From Haematobia irritans (Eukaryota > Arthropoda > Insecta > Diptera > Muscidae): a DNA stretch of 64,000 bases. The notes under the pieces were generated by a model. That model searched no databases. It was not told the origin of the DNA and saw only the letters and a program-made list of their open reading frames with translations. This document shows, in pieces, positions 38,278 through 50,271 of this stretch. The stretch's first letter is position 1, and every line of letters begins with the position of its first letter. The stretch spans positions 64,903,011-64,967,010 of the forward strand of contig NC_134400.1 of NCBI RefSeq assembly GCF_050003625.1, read 5' to 3'. The translations under genes and the position numbers were made by a program.

Positions 38278-39942
38278 TAATAAATGTTAATGCTGTTTTA
38301 TGACACCAAAAGGAAGGAAATCGAATTATCAATGCAAAAGTGTTTACTAATAATGTTTAAGATATTTAAAGTTTTGTTGTTTGTTTTTTTTTTTGTTCTT
38401 ATTTGTTGATATGTTTAATAAGATTATTATTTATCAATTGGTATTGTAGTGGTATTGTGTAGTGTAGTGTATTATTATATATTTTATTTTGATGAAAATG
38501 AATAAATTATACAAAATTCATAGAATTTTGGCTTTGACTTTCAATTTGAAGTGGGGATATCATTCATACAAATTTAGCTTGAAAAGTATTTGCAACGATG
38601 TTAATTTTGAATTCGACTCGCATCGAAAATTGTTTGACAAATTATTGAGTAGCGATGCATTTCAATTTGAGGATAACACTTGAGATATTATTGTTAATGT
38701 GTTGAATTTCACTGTTGAGGGTAATGTCTGTTTTTTGTTGAGAACGCGATTTTCTCAACAATTTCTCAACTTGAATATTACCCTAATCCTTTGAAAAAAT
38801 GTTTGAAAAATTGTTGAAATTTAGCATTTTTCAAACGTTTGTGTTTATTGGGAATAATACATTTTATACCCAGTACGATATCGTACCGCATAGGAACATG
38901 ATTGGTCCTAACGGACGGAAATATGGTAAGGGTACCTTTGGTGAAATCTTGTGCAAAACCATCTTTCACTTAGTTTCACGTTGCGGACAAGAACACATCG
39001 GCAAATGGGCAAAAAATTAGAAAAAAGTAATAAAGTATATATTTGGATTGATAGTGTGTTTTGTAATTGAAAATATTTAAGGAGATTAATAAAGAAATAG
39101 AATTCTGTGAACAAAAAAGTTTGGAAACTATCAAAGCGTAGACATAACCCGGTTCGACTCAGTGGTGGGGACGCTAGCTGTACTCACCACGTGTTTGAGA
39201 CAGTACACTAGCACAGACACCTATGGTTGTCGAATTAAATGGTGGAGAGAGTTAAATATCCAGAGAAGGGGAACCAAACAAAAAAATATAAACATTTGTC
39301 CGCAGAAATTGGAAAAATTCCAGGTAAAGATGTCGTTGTCCATTTTGTAATTGTCCCAACGTGTTCATTAACAAAATATAAAATATTTTACCTGATTACC
39401 TTTGATATAACAACTTCTGTTGGAATATCGAAGGTGCTCAACAAATTTCTTTGTAAATCCACAAAATGAAATTGTAAAATAATATGTAAAACATGTAAAA
39501 TACAAAAAAAGTGAAAAATTCATATCAAGAAAAAAAAAAAAAATATAAGACGAAACAAAGCTAGATACTACAAACCGTATAGCTACATTGTTCAAAAAAA
39601 ATATATGCATATATATATGTATGTATGTATGTATATGTATATATGCATGTGTATGCACATTTACCAAATTAAACAAAAACTAATGAAACTACTATATGTA
39701 CAATTCTTAAAATTACTTATATATAAATAAAATGATTTGTTCTATGTGTAACGATTTGTAAATTATTGGATAAAAATGTAAAAAAAAACAAAAAAATGAA
39801 TATAAAAACGTTAAGATAAAAACATAAAATCTCTGTTACAAATCTTTATCAAAATCATATGTACAAAACCCCACATATAATTTATTGAAATATTTAACTA
39901 TTATATTAATCTTTAACATTTCATTTTTTTATCAAAAAAAAA
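38278..39942 (+). repeat. Second copy of spacer-5 end
   Basis: Repeat of 34523-36187: the TATA-rich stretch, the hairpin cluster (near 38718-38886), AATAAA near 39029, the shortened spacer segment, the microsatellite and the A-run. It carries no gag or pol. Confidence 0.9.
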
Positions 39943-40610
39943 AATATTATTTTTGAAATTTATTTATTGATTTGAATATCATAATTATAACATAATTGTG
40001 ATTCAAAGAAATTAAAACATTTCCTAACGTATTACTCAAATTTGAAATTTATTTAAGAATTATATTATATATATATATATATTATACAGGAATTTATATA
40101 TATAATAACTATAAAATAAGAAAAATAAACTATATCTAAAAATGTAAATGTTTAAGAAAAAGAATCAACATGTGTTAGAAATCATTTAAAAAGGCTGAAA
40201 TTTAACGGTCGTTAGGATACGATAGATGTACATTTGGGATATTTCTAAATTTTAATTGGCACAAGAAATATCACGGATGACAGAAATGTCATATGGGGAG
40301 GGCTTGCCAAGGAGACACAACATATTTGTCTCACTTTGGAAATCCAATACATTTGAATTTTTAAACTCTTCAAGAAAATAAAACCAGGCATGACAAAGCA
40401 TAACCGTCAATAGCCACATCCCATCTCTGAACTATTAACATAGAGAGACATTAATAATGGGAGAGAAACAACCTCAGGGCTGTGAAAACGTAATTGATGT
40501 TTTCAACGCCCATCTCTGGTTCAGGTCAACGAGTATGATTTAAATGGTACAAATGAATAAATTTAAATGTATAACCCTAATGCGGATAAAGAACCACCCA
40601 GTCCGGCGAG

Positions 40611-41255
40611 CTAAGTCGTAGCAAACACCCTTGTACCAAATCCGCACATATAAGGGGTTATCACATAACTGTCTTTTTTATGAGCAATGTCAATTTTTTT
40701 TCCAACTTCATCGTAATATTGTAGGATTCTCATATTCCCTTGACGGAGGGTGGACATTTCTTGCTCTATTAAATAAACCGGACGTTTGTCCGCGTACTTG
40801 AAATCAAGTCTATTTATTATGGCTTTGAAATTGAGGGGGGTATTAAAGGATGACAGTACCATATCGGCAGAACCCGTGATCTTATTCCTCATTATACCTA
40901 ATGCTTGGTAGTGTTTAGAACTACCCTCATACTTTTCATAGACTTTGTATGCAGTGTGTGCTGCTTTCCTCCATGAGACGTAAGTCTCATGTTTACCTTC
41001 GAATTCCGGCAAGGATTTAACAATGTCTAAGGTCTCATTGCACGAAATAGCTAATCTTATCTCGGCATCCTTATATGATTCTACCTCTGGGGTAGTTATT
41101 TTTACACTTTGTAATTTTCCTTCAATTTCCTGGAATTTTCGCGTAAAAATTTGTTCTTGCGCGGGAAGAGAGCTTGCTACTGCGCCGTCGATAATAGCTT
41201 TTAACTGTTCCCCAGTCAGTGCCACTTTAATCTCTAGTTGGTGTTGCAAACACAA
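40611..41255 (-). pseudogene. Antisense gypsy-type gag fragment, second copy
   Basis: Identical in translation to the fragment at 36856-37500 and at the same distance from the repeated spacer end, so it arose by the 3.75-kb duplication, not by a second insertion. The same TAG ends it. Flanks 39943-40610 and 41256-42017 repeat those of the first copy and hold no other recognised gene. Confidence 0.65.
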
Positions 41256-42017
41256 AAAAAAAGTGTCTCGTAAATTTAAGAAGATTTTTACAATAATTTA
41301 TTACAAGAATTTTACAGAATTTTAGTTCATTTTTCGTATCTTCAACGAAAATTAACTACTCGAAAGGAAATTTTACAAATTCTAAGTAGCAATCGTTTAG
41401 TTCATGGCCTACAAAATACTACAAAATTTCTTAACTGGTAGTTAAAAATTCGTTTGTCATGCTATAAAACTACTTGTGAAATGTAAAGTATTTTCTAAAT
41501 AATAAGTGCAATTTACTATAAGATTTTTTTGTATGAGAAAATATTTTTTTACGAAAAATGAACTTGAAAGTGGATAGCAATTTCTTACTGACAATTCCTA
41601 TAGTTAATAATTGTTGGTAAAAAATTACCCAATGAAATATTTTTAGTTCACATGTAATTAAATTTATATACATTTTCGTCAAAAATGGTAGATAACATTT
41701 CATGAAAATTTTGCAAACTTTAAGTTAAACGTTTCATCGTTCATAAACTGGTGTGCCTTTACGAATATTATTCTTAGAGTAAATTGTCAGCAGATGCGAT
41801 GAACTAATGCATAGTACAGAGATCTTTATCGGAATAGTGGAATGTGATTAATGTAAAGATGATGTTACTTGAGTTTTGTTGTGTATACATGAGCGGGGGG
41901 TTGTTTTTATTTTTGTTCATTTAGTGGTCTGTGTGTGTGTTTGTTATTCGCGGATGGTTTATTTGGCTGGATGAGGTGTTGTTTTCAATAAAGGCACATG
42001 TGTTTTTGTTGTTGTAG

Positions 42018-42102
42018 GAATGTTTTGGCTTTGCTTGGTTTTGTTTGGCATGCTTCAGTTGTACAGTTGGCGTTGGCGTGGGTTGTTGCATCTTTTAAGC
42101 AG
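42018..42102 (+). other. Putative exon 0 of the micro-exon locus
   Basis: Acceptor ttgttgttgtag ends at 42017 and donor aagcag/gtatgc begins at 42103, giving an 85-nt exon. One frame is open throughout and hydrophobic (starting NVLALLGFVWHASVV), compatible with a signal or membrane segment. That frame runs in register into the next putative exon at 42314. I do not recognise a product. Splicing is inferred from signals only. Confidence 0.35.
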
Positions 42103-42313
42103 GTATGCAACAAGGGAATATAAAGGCATGGAATATTTTGGATTTTTGAGACATATATTGGTGTTTGTTTATTAAACCTTTTAAATGAAAGTTATTAATA
42201 TTTTATCGGTAGTTTAGAAAAAAGTTATTAAGAATATTTCGTAGAATATGTTGAAATTGAAGGTGTATTGAAATTTTCATTATTCAATGTATAAAATTAA
42301 TATTCAATTCCAG

Positions 42314-42366
42314 ATGAATTTGGAAAATTTTTGTTATATCTCAGCGTACAGTTTAGTCATAAATTG
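42314..42366 (+). other. Putative micro-exon A
   Basis: Acceptor attccag ends at 42313; donor ttg/gtaagt is at 42367; length 53 nt. It starts with ATG and is open, ending in a split codon TG/ (NLENFCYISAYSLVIN then W if the next exon begins with G). It is clearly related to exon D (57285-57350) in sequence and in the reading frame ending ..NW. Function unknown. Confidence 0.45.
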
Positions 42367-42495
42367 GTAAGTATTTTTTTAATATGGATTTCTTTTAAAA
42401 ATAATATTTTTTATGTATATTATTATTTGTTAATTATTTTTTTTGGAAACCAGTTTAATGATTTTCTTTGTTGTAAAAGCAATATTTAATTTCAG

Positions 42496-42540
42496 AGCAA
42501 CTCCACATGGATACAAATAAATTTAAAAAATAGAGAATTG
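42496..42540 (+). other. Putative micro-exon B
   Basis: Acceptor tttaatttcag ends at 42495 and the donor gaattg/gtaagtt starts at 42541, giving 45 nt. Its 3' end (aatagagaattg) equals that of exon D. In the frame used by exons A and D it has stops, so it is a decayed cassette if coding. Confidence 0.4.
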
Positions 42541-42711
42541 GTAAGTTTTGCTAAAAATTGGCTTTCTTTCAACTAGAATATTTACGTTTTTATGTCCTTT
42601 TTATCATTAAAATTACAGGTCTTTAATACCTTATGTTAGTATTTCTTTAATCAAATTTTTTGGAAACCAATGTTATATTTTTAATGCAAAAAAACAAATA
42701 TTTAATTTCAG

Positions 42712-42776
42712 AATAACCCCTTAAAAATTTGGAAAAATTTTTAGTACTCCTTTGCTTGTAATTTAATAGTGAATTG
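42712..42776 (+). other. Putative micro-exon C
   Basis: Acceptor atttaatttcag ends at 42711; donor gaattg/gtaagg starts at 42777; 65 nt. It aligns with exons A and D in the KNF..SF.CNLI.NW frame but has one TAG in that frame. The following intron was the target of the piggyBac-type MITE and of the LINE. Confidence 0.4.
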
Positions 42777-42802
42777 GTAAGGATTCCTTAACTTTCTTTT
42801 AA

Positions 42803-43083
42803 CCCTGTACAGTCATCCTTATTTTTTGTACATTAACGTCATCCTTCGTCATTTTGACTACGGCTCATTTCAAGAAGCTATAATTTTCATCGTGAGCGAA
42901 AAAGTGAACCAAACTTGAATTTATTTTCTTATTCAATTTGGTTTTACGTAGTATAACACAAAAATTCATAAAACGGTCGAATTAGTATAACTTAAATTTA
43001 CCATTTCCCAATAGACTAAAATGCATTTTAAATCGAAAATGAAATTACGTGTCGTCATTTTGACGAATGATGACTGTCTAGGG
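42803..43083. mobile_element. piggyBac-type MITE, 281 bp, TTAA target duplication
   Basis: Flanked by TTAA at 42799-42802 and 43084-43087. Its ends are imperfect inverted repeats (ccctgtacagtcatcc at the left, complement ccctagacagtcatca at the right), and the subterminal motif cgtcattttgac also recurs inverted. CCC...GGG ends with TTAA are the hallmark of piggyBac superfamily insertions. No transposase inside; the small ORF overlapping its right end is chance. Confidence 0.85.
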
Positions 43084-43204
43084 TTAACCATAATAGTGTT
43101 CTTCAACCGTCGAACTGAACGGACGTGTTTTTTTAATAGCGGAGTATTTCATCGTAATAAGTACTTATTACGAATTTCACGTGTGGTGGAAATAATAAAC
43201 CACC

Positions 43205-44428
43205 ATGCAGCGAAATTCAAAGTCATCCACTGGGTTGCTAACTTCAGGGCCCAGTGGACGGGTAACGACTGAAGTTATAAATTTGGGCATCGACCAAGAG
43301 TCAGGCCCAATTAGTCGACCTGTAGACGGGTCGACTGGCGGTGACACTTTGGCAAGTCGAACCTTTTCTAAGGTGACGACATCAAAAGGAGGCAATCCCT
43401 CTCGAAAGAGATTCAAGGAACGAAGAAATGCTTTGTTTATCCTAAAGAAATTAGGATCAGTCGACCCAAGCACGTTGTCGGCTAAGCAAAGCGATTCCTT
43501 AAATTGGGCTCAAGGAATTCTTGAAGCTGGAAAAAGGGAACGATCACCGGATGAGCTGCCATCCTCTAAACGGGATCAAAGATCGTTTGCCTCAGTTGCA
43601 AAAGACAGCCTTGTGATGGCTATTATTAATAAAGGAGCATTGGACGGTATGATTCCAAGGCAAAAATGGGGGGAAATTGAGAACGCGATGTCTGGTGTCT
43701 ACTCAGAGGTGCGAAAAAAGTTTCCCGGACCAAGTCCTCGACGGCAAGATGCTGGATGGTATCAAGGACGATATAAGTTAGTAGCTTTTGCAGACCAGAG
43801 GTCTATGGATTGCTTTAAAGCTGCATTAATGCTAATTGGTGAAGTTTGGGAAGGAGCCGCTTTGGAGTTAGTCGATAAAAAAGACATACCGGCTAAACCT
43901 AGAGCACATGCATGGATACCGGCAAACCCTCCTGATCCTGAGTTAATACTAGAGAGACTAAAAGAATGTAACCCAGATCTTCCAACCGCCGATTGGAAGG
44001 TTGGTCGTTTGAATGAGGTGGATGGACCAAGACGACATGCGGTGTTTATATTAAACATAGAGTCGCTGCCACATCTAGCCCAGACCCAAGGACGCGTAAG
44101 TTATGGCTTTCATGATATCCATATGAAGGTATACAAAAGCGATCAGCCAAAGTATTCCGAAACGGACAAGCCTCCGGTAGAGTCAGCAGTGGAAAAATCT
44201 CCTAGCGAAGCCGAAGGAGATATAAAACCTGCAGACTATGGCGAAAATCATATGCGGGAAGTTTCTACAGGCTCAAGCCTCACCAAAACTGAACCGCGGA
44301 TTGTTGCGAGAGTCACCGAGATCTGTGAAGAGGAAGCCCTTGATGATTCAATTGAAGCGGCTGATGTGACGGTGGTTGAAAATTTGGATGGTTCTACGGT
44401 TCCTCCAGATAAATCTTCACCATTGTAA
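43205..44428 (+). CDS. LINE ORF1 protein (407 aa)
   Basis: ORF1 of non-LTR elements binds element RNA in the ribonucleoprotein particle. The start is the ATG at 43205 in a good context (accaccATGc), 109 nt after the LINE 5' boundary. Residues 1-120 are low-complexity and basic with Ser/Pro. A folded region of about 125-320 (FASVAKDSLVMAII, then GRYKLVAFADQRSMDCFKAAL and HAWIPANPPDPELILE) resembles the DUF4780-type domain seen in LOA-like ORF1 proteins. The C-terminal quarter is acidic. No CCHC zinc knuckle is visible, unlike jockey or I ORF1. It overlaps ORF2 by 41 nt in a different frame, suggesting reinitiation or a similar translation mode. The frame is intact. Confidence 0.82.
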   Translation: MQRNSKSSTGLLTSGPSGRVTTEVINLGIDQESGPISRPVDGSTGGDTLASRTFSKVTTSKGGNPSRKRFKERRNALFILKKLGSVDPSTLSAKQSDSLNWAQGILEAGKRERSPDELPSSKRDQRSFASVAKDSLVMAIINKGALDGMIPRQKWGEIENAMSGVYSEVRKKFPGPSPRRQDAGWYQGRYKLVAFADQRSMDCFKAALMLIGEVWEGAALELVDKKDIPAKPRAHAWIPANPPDPELILERLKECNPDLPTADWKVGRLNEVDGPRRHAVFILNIESLPHLAQTQGRVSYGFHDIHMKVYKSDQPKYSETDKPPVESAVEKSPSEAEGDIKPADYGENHMREVSTGSSLTKTEPRIVARVTEICEEEALDDSIEAADVTVVENLDGSTVPPDKSSPL

Positions 44429-47282
44429 GGCCGCTTGTGCTGCCTTAAAAGTTCTCCTGATGAAAGGAGACATAGATATAGTTCTTATTCAAGAACCATA
44501 CATATATAAGAACAAGATCTGTGAATTAAGCACTCCGGGTTTCAAACTTTTGCATAATACCGGTACCGATATAAATCGAGCATGTATAATTGCTAAAAAC
44601 GAACTAAACTTGTTTCTGCTTCCTTCATTGAGCAATGCAGACACTGTCGTAGCCAGTCTAGAGATATCCACATGCAAATATTGGGTATCTTCGGTCTACA
44701 TGGGACATGATAGGGAGATGCCACCCTGTGCCGTTAAGACCTTAGTTGAGGAGTCACTAAAAACAAAGACAAAACTCATTATGGGATGCGATGCAAATGC
44801 ACATCATAGTATTTGGGGAAGTAGTGATACTAATGCAAGGGGAGAATCGCTAATAGAGTTTATTTTGCGTACTAACCTGGTAGTTTGCAATAAGGGAGAT
44901 GCACCAACCTTCGTCACCAGGAACAGACAAGAGGTTTTGGACGTAACGTTGACCTCTCCGGAACTGAATGATAAGATATCTGAGTGGCAAGTTTTGAGGG
45001 AACATAGCTTCTCAGATCATCGCTACATCAGTTTCAGATTGGCTGTTCGTACTTCAAAGACCATATTTCCGCCAAATGTTAGGAAAGCTGATTGGAATAG
45101 GTATAGGGAATCGTTCAATTCGATGATACCGGAAATGCCGGAGACAAATATGAGCACTGTGCAAGATATCGAACACGCAGTGGAGCGGATTACTACGGCC
45201 TTCAACATTTCACTGAAAGCTGCTTGCCCTAGAGGAATGCCAAGGGGAAAAAATCGGCCGCCATGGTGGACTACGGAGTTAAGTAATATGAGGAAATCCT
45301 GCAGGAAGCTCTTTAACAAAGCAAAGTCCACAAGAGCTCCGGAGGATTGGGACACTTACAAGATGAATCTGAGAGAATATAAACGAGAACTGAGAAGGTC
45401 TCAACAAAACTCTTGGGATGATTACTGTAGCAGTATTGAGAATACGTCAGAGGCTTCCAGACTACGGAAGGTACTAGCATCCACTAACACCGCTCCAGGT
45501 TTCATTAAAACATCGGAGGGAAATTGGACAACGTCCAGTGAGGAGACGTTGGAGGTACTTTTGGACACACACTTCCCTGGAAATCAGACGGTTGAACCAT
45601 GTTCCGGCGGTGTAACAGAGGCTCAGCGATCATTTCCTATCGAGGAAATTGTGTCGGAATCTAGAATAAAATGGGCTTTAAATAGCTTTGGACCATTCAA
45701 ATCCCCCGGACCTGATGGAATTACTCCGGCGGAGTTACAGGCAGTGGCTGAAAGAGTTATCCCCTGGTTGACGGTGATATATAAACGATGTGTAAACTTA
45801 GCATATATTCCAGAAAAGTGGAGGGAAACAAAAGTCGTCTTCATACCTAAAGCAGGAAAAGCCTCTCACTCGTGTGCGAAGGATTTCCGACCAATCAGCT
45901 TATCCTCATTCCTATTTAAGACCCTGGAGAGGATGATAGACATGTATCTTAGAACTAGCGTGGATTCAAGTTTGCTCTCGAAACGACAGCATGCATACTC
46001 GAAGGGCAGGTCTACTGAGACCGCATTGCATGAACTAGTCAGCTTTATTGAAAGCTCACTATCTGTCAAAGAATACACAATCGTGGCGTTTCTAGACATC
46101 GAAGGGGCGTTCAATAATGTCCATCCGAGCTCGATATTAAATGGACTGACAACTCTGAATGTTGATCCAGGTATAGTTAGGCTGTTAGACGAACTTCTAA
46201 TAAAGAGACGTATTTCAGCCACACTAGGGCAAGCAAACATACAAAGGTATGTGAACAGAGGCACTCCCCAAGGAGGAGTTCTATCACCTCTTCTTTGGAA
46301 TGTTGCTATAAACAACCTTCTGGTTTCCCTAGAACAAGAAAGGATAAAAGTGGTGACATACGCAGATGATGTGGCGCTAGCAGTCAGGGGAAAATTCCCA
46401 TCCACAATCAGAGATATTATACAGAGAGCTCTCCGGATGACTGAGAAATGGGCGAAAGATAATGGTCTTGGTGTAAATCCAGCAAAGACAGAACTAGTCA
46501 TGTACTGCAAAGATCGTAAAACTCCCACGGTTAGGCCCATTTCCTTAGGGGGTACTGAAATTCCCTTTGGTGAGTGTGCAAAATACCTTGGCGTTATTTT
46601 GGACAGGAAGCTGAATTTTAGGCTTAATATTGAAGGGAGGGCGAGAAAAGCCACGGTAGCTTTGTACTCGTGCAAAAAGGCAATAGGGAAAAAGTGGGGA
46701 CTAAAACCAAAAATTGTGCATTGGCTATACACTGCAGTAGTTAGACCTATAATGCTATATGGTGTTGTAGTCTGGTGGCCGGCACTTCAGAAACCGACTT
46801 GTTTAGATAAAGTTCAGCGTATGGCGAGCTTATGTATCTCAGGCGCATTTAGTACGACAGAAACAGACTCCCTTAATGTCATGCTACATCTATTGCCTTT
46901 AGACATTTTGGCCAAACAGTCAGCTGCAACAACGGCTGTGCGGTTGCGCGAGCTATCGCTGTGGTCGGAAAAAATGTACGGTCATAGTTCGGTCCTCAAA
47001 ATAATGCCAGATGTGCCTAACGTAGTGGATTATACCCTGGCAAAACCACTTTTCGACAAAAAGTTTGAAACTCTAATTCCCAACAGTGAGGCGTGGTGTA
47101 CACAGACCCCGGGGAATAAAAGATATATAGATTTCTATACTGATGGCTCCAAATTGAATGGACAAGTGGGGTTCGGAGTATATTCTAAAGATCTGGAAAT
47201 TCGAATAGCGAAAAGATTACCTAATCACTGTAGTGTTTTTCAGGCTGAAATATTAGCAATAAGAGAGGTGGCGAATTGGCTG
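44388..47282 (+). pseudogene. LINE ORF2, 5' part: endonuclease, RT and start of RNase H
   Basis: APE-type endonuclease lies at the N-terminus (LRFLQINLHHCKAA, IQEPY, DANAHHSIWG, and SDHRYISF near residue 210). RT follows with FLDIEGAFNNV (motif A), GTPQGGVLSPLLWN (motif B) and the catalytic YADD at about residue 658, then a thumb region. RNase H begins DFYTDGSKLNG and AEILAIREVANWL. I take the ATG at 44388 as the start. The sequence is interrupted at 47282 by the BEL element, whose LTR supplies a stop at 47303. Removing BEL and one copy of its ggctg duplication brings this part into register with 56346-57041. No other break is seen. Confidence 0.9.
47278..47282. repeat. Target site duplication of the BEL element (left)
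   Basis: ggctg directly before the 5' LTR, repeated at 56341-56345 directly after the 3' LTR. Five-base duplications are usual for BEL/Pao integrase. It belongs to the LINE ORF2 coding sequence. Confidence 0.93.
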
Positions 47283-47923
47283 TGTCTAAACAAGACTGTT
47301 TAGACTTAATTTAACTATAACTTAATTGAATTTGAATTTAATAGTAAAGTAAATCATTCTGAATTTTGAAATTTGAATTGTATTATGCAATACAACGAAA
47401 AAAATTATGGTTTAAGAATCACTTGAAATGTATGAGACTATTCGATTTGCACTAAAGATAGTAATATCGATAAATGTCAAAAGATAATTTCAACTAGTTC
47501 TAAAAATTAGTTAAATAGAAAATCGAAAGGTTTCCTGGCTGGTATGAAACATTCAATAAATCACTTTTTATTTTCCCGCAGCCACGAATAGAATTACTTG
47601 GTAAGATCATCCTCGAATAAAGGCTTAACTCAAATTTAACCCACTTGTGTTTCGTCTCATTTCTCTCTCTTGAATTATTTTGGATTGGGTTATAATTTCC
47701 CATATTGCTCGAGGAACCATTCCCAACCCAAATAACAATATTATCTCGCCTAGCAACTTCATCCATTGAACCTTCTGTGAAGTTTTTGGGATTCTGTCTT
47801 CTCTGCATACCCAATATCCACATACAGTCCACAAAAACCACAACCTCTGGAGTCGTATACTCATTAAGCGCTTTTGGTGTCAGTTGGTGCTTTGACATCC
47901 TCTCCTGAAACCCCAGTTGTTCA
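47283..47923 (+). repeat. BEL 5' LTR (641 bp)
   Basis: Starts TG and ends CA. The first 23 bp form a hairpin: gtctaaaca and tgtttagac around the loop agac. The minus-strand open frame inside (about 47500-48015) is repeated inside the 3' LTR and continues past the LTR edge by chance, so it is not annotated as a gene. Confidence 0.93.
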
Positions 47924-47939
47924 TGGTACTCTCGGCAAG
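47924..47939 (+). other. BEL candidate primer-binding site
   Basis: tggtactctcggcaag begins immediately after the 5' LTR with the expected TGG, complementary to a tRNA CCA end. I could not assign the tRNA from memory. Confidence 0.65.
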
Positions 47940-50271
47940 AGAAGAGAATACAGCAACAGAGAAGATCACGAAAAGTAGAGAAATGAGGTAACTGCCACAT
48001 GAAATGAATTATCACATGACAGTTTCAAGTCGGGTTCGGTAAGCTCAATAGCTAAAGCGGAGTAAGTTTAATTCTATGAAACATAAGAAAGTAAAAAGTG
48101 CTTAGAAATCGAAATTAAAACAGCATAAAATTCTTGTGGGAAAATATTAAGAAAACCGTGAAAATTGATGTCCGTCCGTATTGAAAGTCAAAGTTTCCTT
48201 TTCAAAAAACGTAAAAATTATTTAAAATTTTAAGATCAGAGGTGCAATTTTATCCAGAAAAAAAGTGAAAAGTGGAATATTTCAAGAAATGGAATAAAAA
48301 GAAAATAATAATTTTTATATGATTTATAAAAGCTATAAATTCGCATATATTACGTAATTGAAAGCATGCTAAATTTGCATAATTGCATATGTGCCGTTAT
48401 TTAAAAATTCATGAGAAGAAAAAATCGCATAGAATAACGGCATAGATGGAGAAGTGCGAAAAAGTGTAATGTGAAAAAGTGTCTATCCAAAGAGACAGAT
48501 GTTCCATTTATCACCCATTTCAATATTTTATTCTTCATTTCCATACGTCCCTATTCGCCAAATTTTTTTTGTTTGCTTGCACTTCATGTTTAATTCCTAC
48601 ATTTCATCTTTAACATAACTTTGAAATTCCAGAAGATTTGTTTTATTCCAAATTTTCCAAAAGATACATGACGGAATATGCAAAATTCCAAAGTGCAAAT
48701 TTTTCCACAATTTGATATATGAGCAATTCCGAAATTTGTGTTCTCCGCTTCTCCTAATTTCTTTCTTTTGCTCAAATTTATTAATCGTATATAATTTTGT
48801 TCATTGGTTGTTCTTCGGCGAAAAAAGAGAAAAAAAAGTGCAGTAAAAAAGGCAACATTCCAAAACGTAAATTTTGTACAAAATTTAATACAATTTCGTC
48901 GATTGTTTCGTATTAAATCTTTACATTTTTCGCACAGTGTGTTGTATTCAGTTTTATGATCATCGGCATCCTGAATCCACAGTGAGAAAAACTACTATAC
49001 AAAATACAGATTGTATGTGCAAAACTCATATATGAGACATTCCAAAATATATTTTCTTGTTTGAAGTGATGGGAATGAACCAGATTAATAAAATGAGAGC
49101 ATAGGAATATATTTGCTCTGCAGAAATTCATATGGATATCTAAACGAATTGAAATTATTTTCAACAACAAATTTCGCAACCGCAACTTTTTCAAGCTCAA
49201 GGTAATTACCTTTTAATTTTTTTATTTTTTTATTTATTTTACTTTCCTATTTAATGTGAATTACAAAATTCAAACGCAAAGAGAAATGGTTTATAAATGA
49301 AGGGAAATTCCATTAAAGTATATACATATTCCAACATTCAAAAATATAGGAGCAAAACAAAAATTAATGATAAATAGAAAAATTATATTATATTAAATAT
49401 ATACACACACGAATTTGTGACAGATTTTTTTTATTTTTTGTTACGCACACATATATGTTTTGCTCACACAACGAATAATAATAATTGGGTTCCACATATA
49501 TCTCGCTCTCATTGTCTTTGTGGATCGTATTTGACAGGAGAAATTTGCTGGAGTTGCCAATTTCCGATTATAAAAAGTGCTAATTTCGAGAAAACTAAAA
49601 AGTTTTACACCACACGTGAATTGTTGGTTTCATGAGTAAACTTATGTTTTCGTATTCATAATTTATTGTGCGAATTGTATGTTAGAAAATCTTAGAAATT
49701 CGACAGGGGTAAAGAAAACAGAAAAATACTGTTGATTGGTATGCCGCATTGAAACATATTTAATTATCCATTAATTAAGTGCTTAATTAATTATTGCTTT
49801 TGTTCAAAACGATTTATTTATATGCAAAAGTGTGCATAAGAATTAATTAGAATTCCTCCATCCGTTGAACTGAAATTTACGAAATTAAATTAAAAACAAA
49901 TTTCTTTGGTTATTTTGTTTACGTTTTGGCTCACTTCAATATTCAATTCCCATAACTATTTCACGAACATACTTTATTTCAGTTGATTTTAGTCACTCAA
50001 GATCTATTATATTTTGAGCGATTTATGCTAATTTTTTACTTTTTGTATTTACATCAGTTTTCAAATTTTGGGAATTATTGATACATTAATATATATAGTC
50101 TTGTGTTATTGTATATTTCCTTATATTCGCCATACACATATTTACTTTGAAAGGTTTGTCAGTCACCCGTAAAACTGACCGCTAAAACGAAATCTGGTTT
50201 AAATACCATATATTGTACAGATATTTCTGAATCTACTGTAAATTGCATATTTTTAGTTCTATTTGAGGGAA
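47940..50271 (+). other. BEL leader, unusually long (~2.3 kb), no convincing ORF
   Basis: Between the primer-binding site and the gag ATG. It is AT-rich with only short ORFs on either strand. Potential plus-strand splice donors are cgga/gtaagttt at 48062 and caag/gtaatt at 49202, which could pair with the acceptor at 55193-55194 to make a spliced RNA for the downstream ORF. Part of this length may be acquired sequence. Nothing else recognised. Confidence 0.6.

Larger units (their letters stand above)
34523..42026. repeat. 3.75-kb direct tandem duplication with 6-bp filler
   Basis: 34523-38271 is repeated as 38278-42026 (offset 3755 throughout, for example gag ends at 36856 and 40611). The six bases aaacaa at 38272-38277 belong to neither copy and mark the junction. 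The left breakpoint lies inside spacer 5 (before taataaatgtt) and the right one just after 'tgttgtaggaatgtttt'. The copies differ only by small homopolymer and dinucleotide changes that I could see. Non-homologous joining with filler is the likely mechanism. Confidence 0.93.

Noticed and set aside
43021..43272. ORF of 83 codons at the MITE/LINE boundary
   Set aside because: Runs across the piggyBac-type MITE end, the target duplication and the LINE 5' UTR, so it cannot be a natural gene.
45866..46732. Minus-strand ORF of 288 codons inside LINE ORF2
   Set aside because: Shadow of the conserved RT coding frame on the other strand.
47500..48015. Minus-strand ORF over the BEL LTR (also 55917-56315)
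   Set aside because: Present because both LTRs share sequence; crosses the LTR/leader boundary and has no domain.
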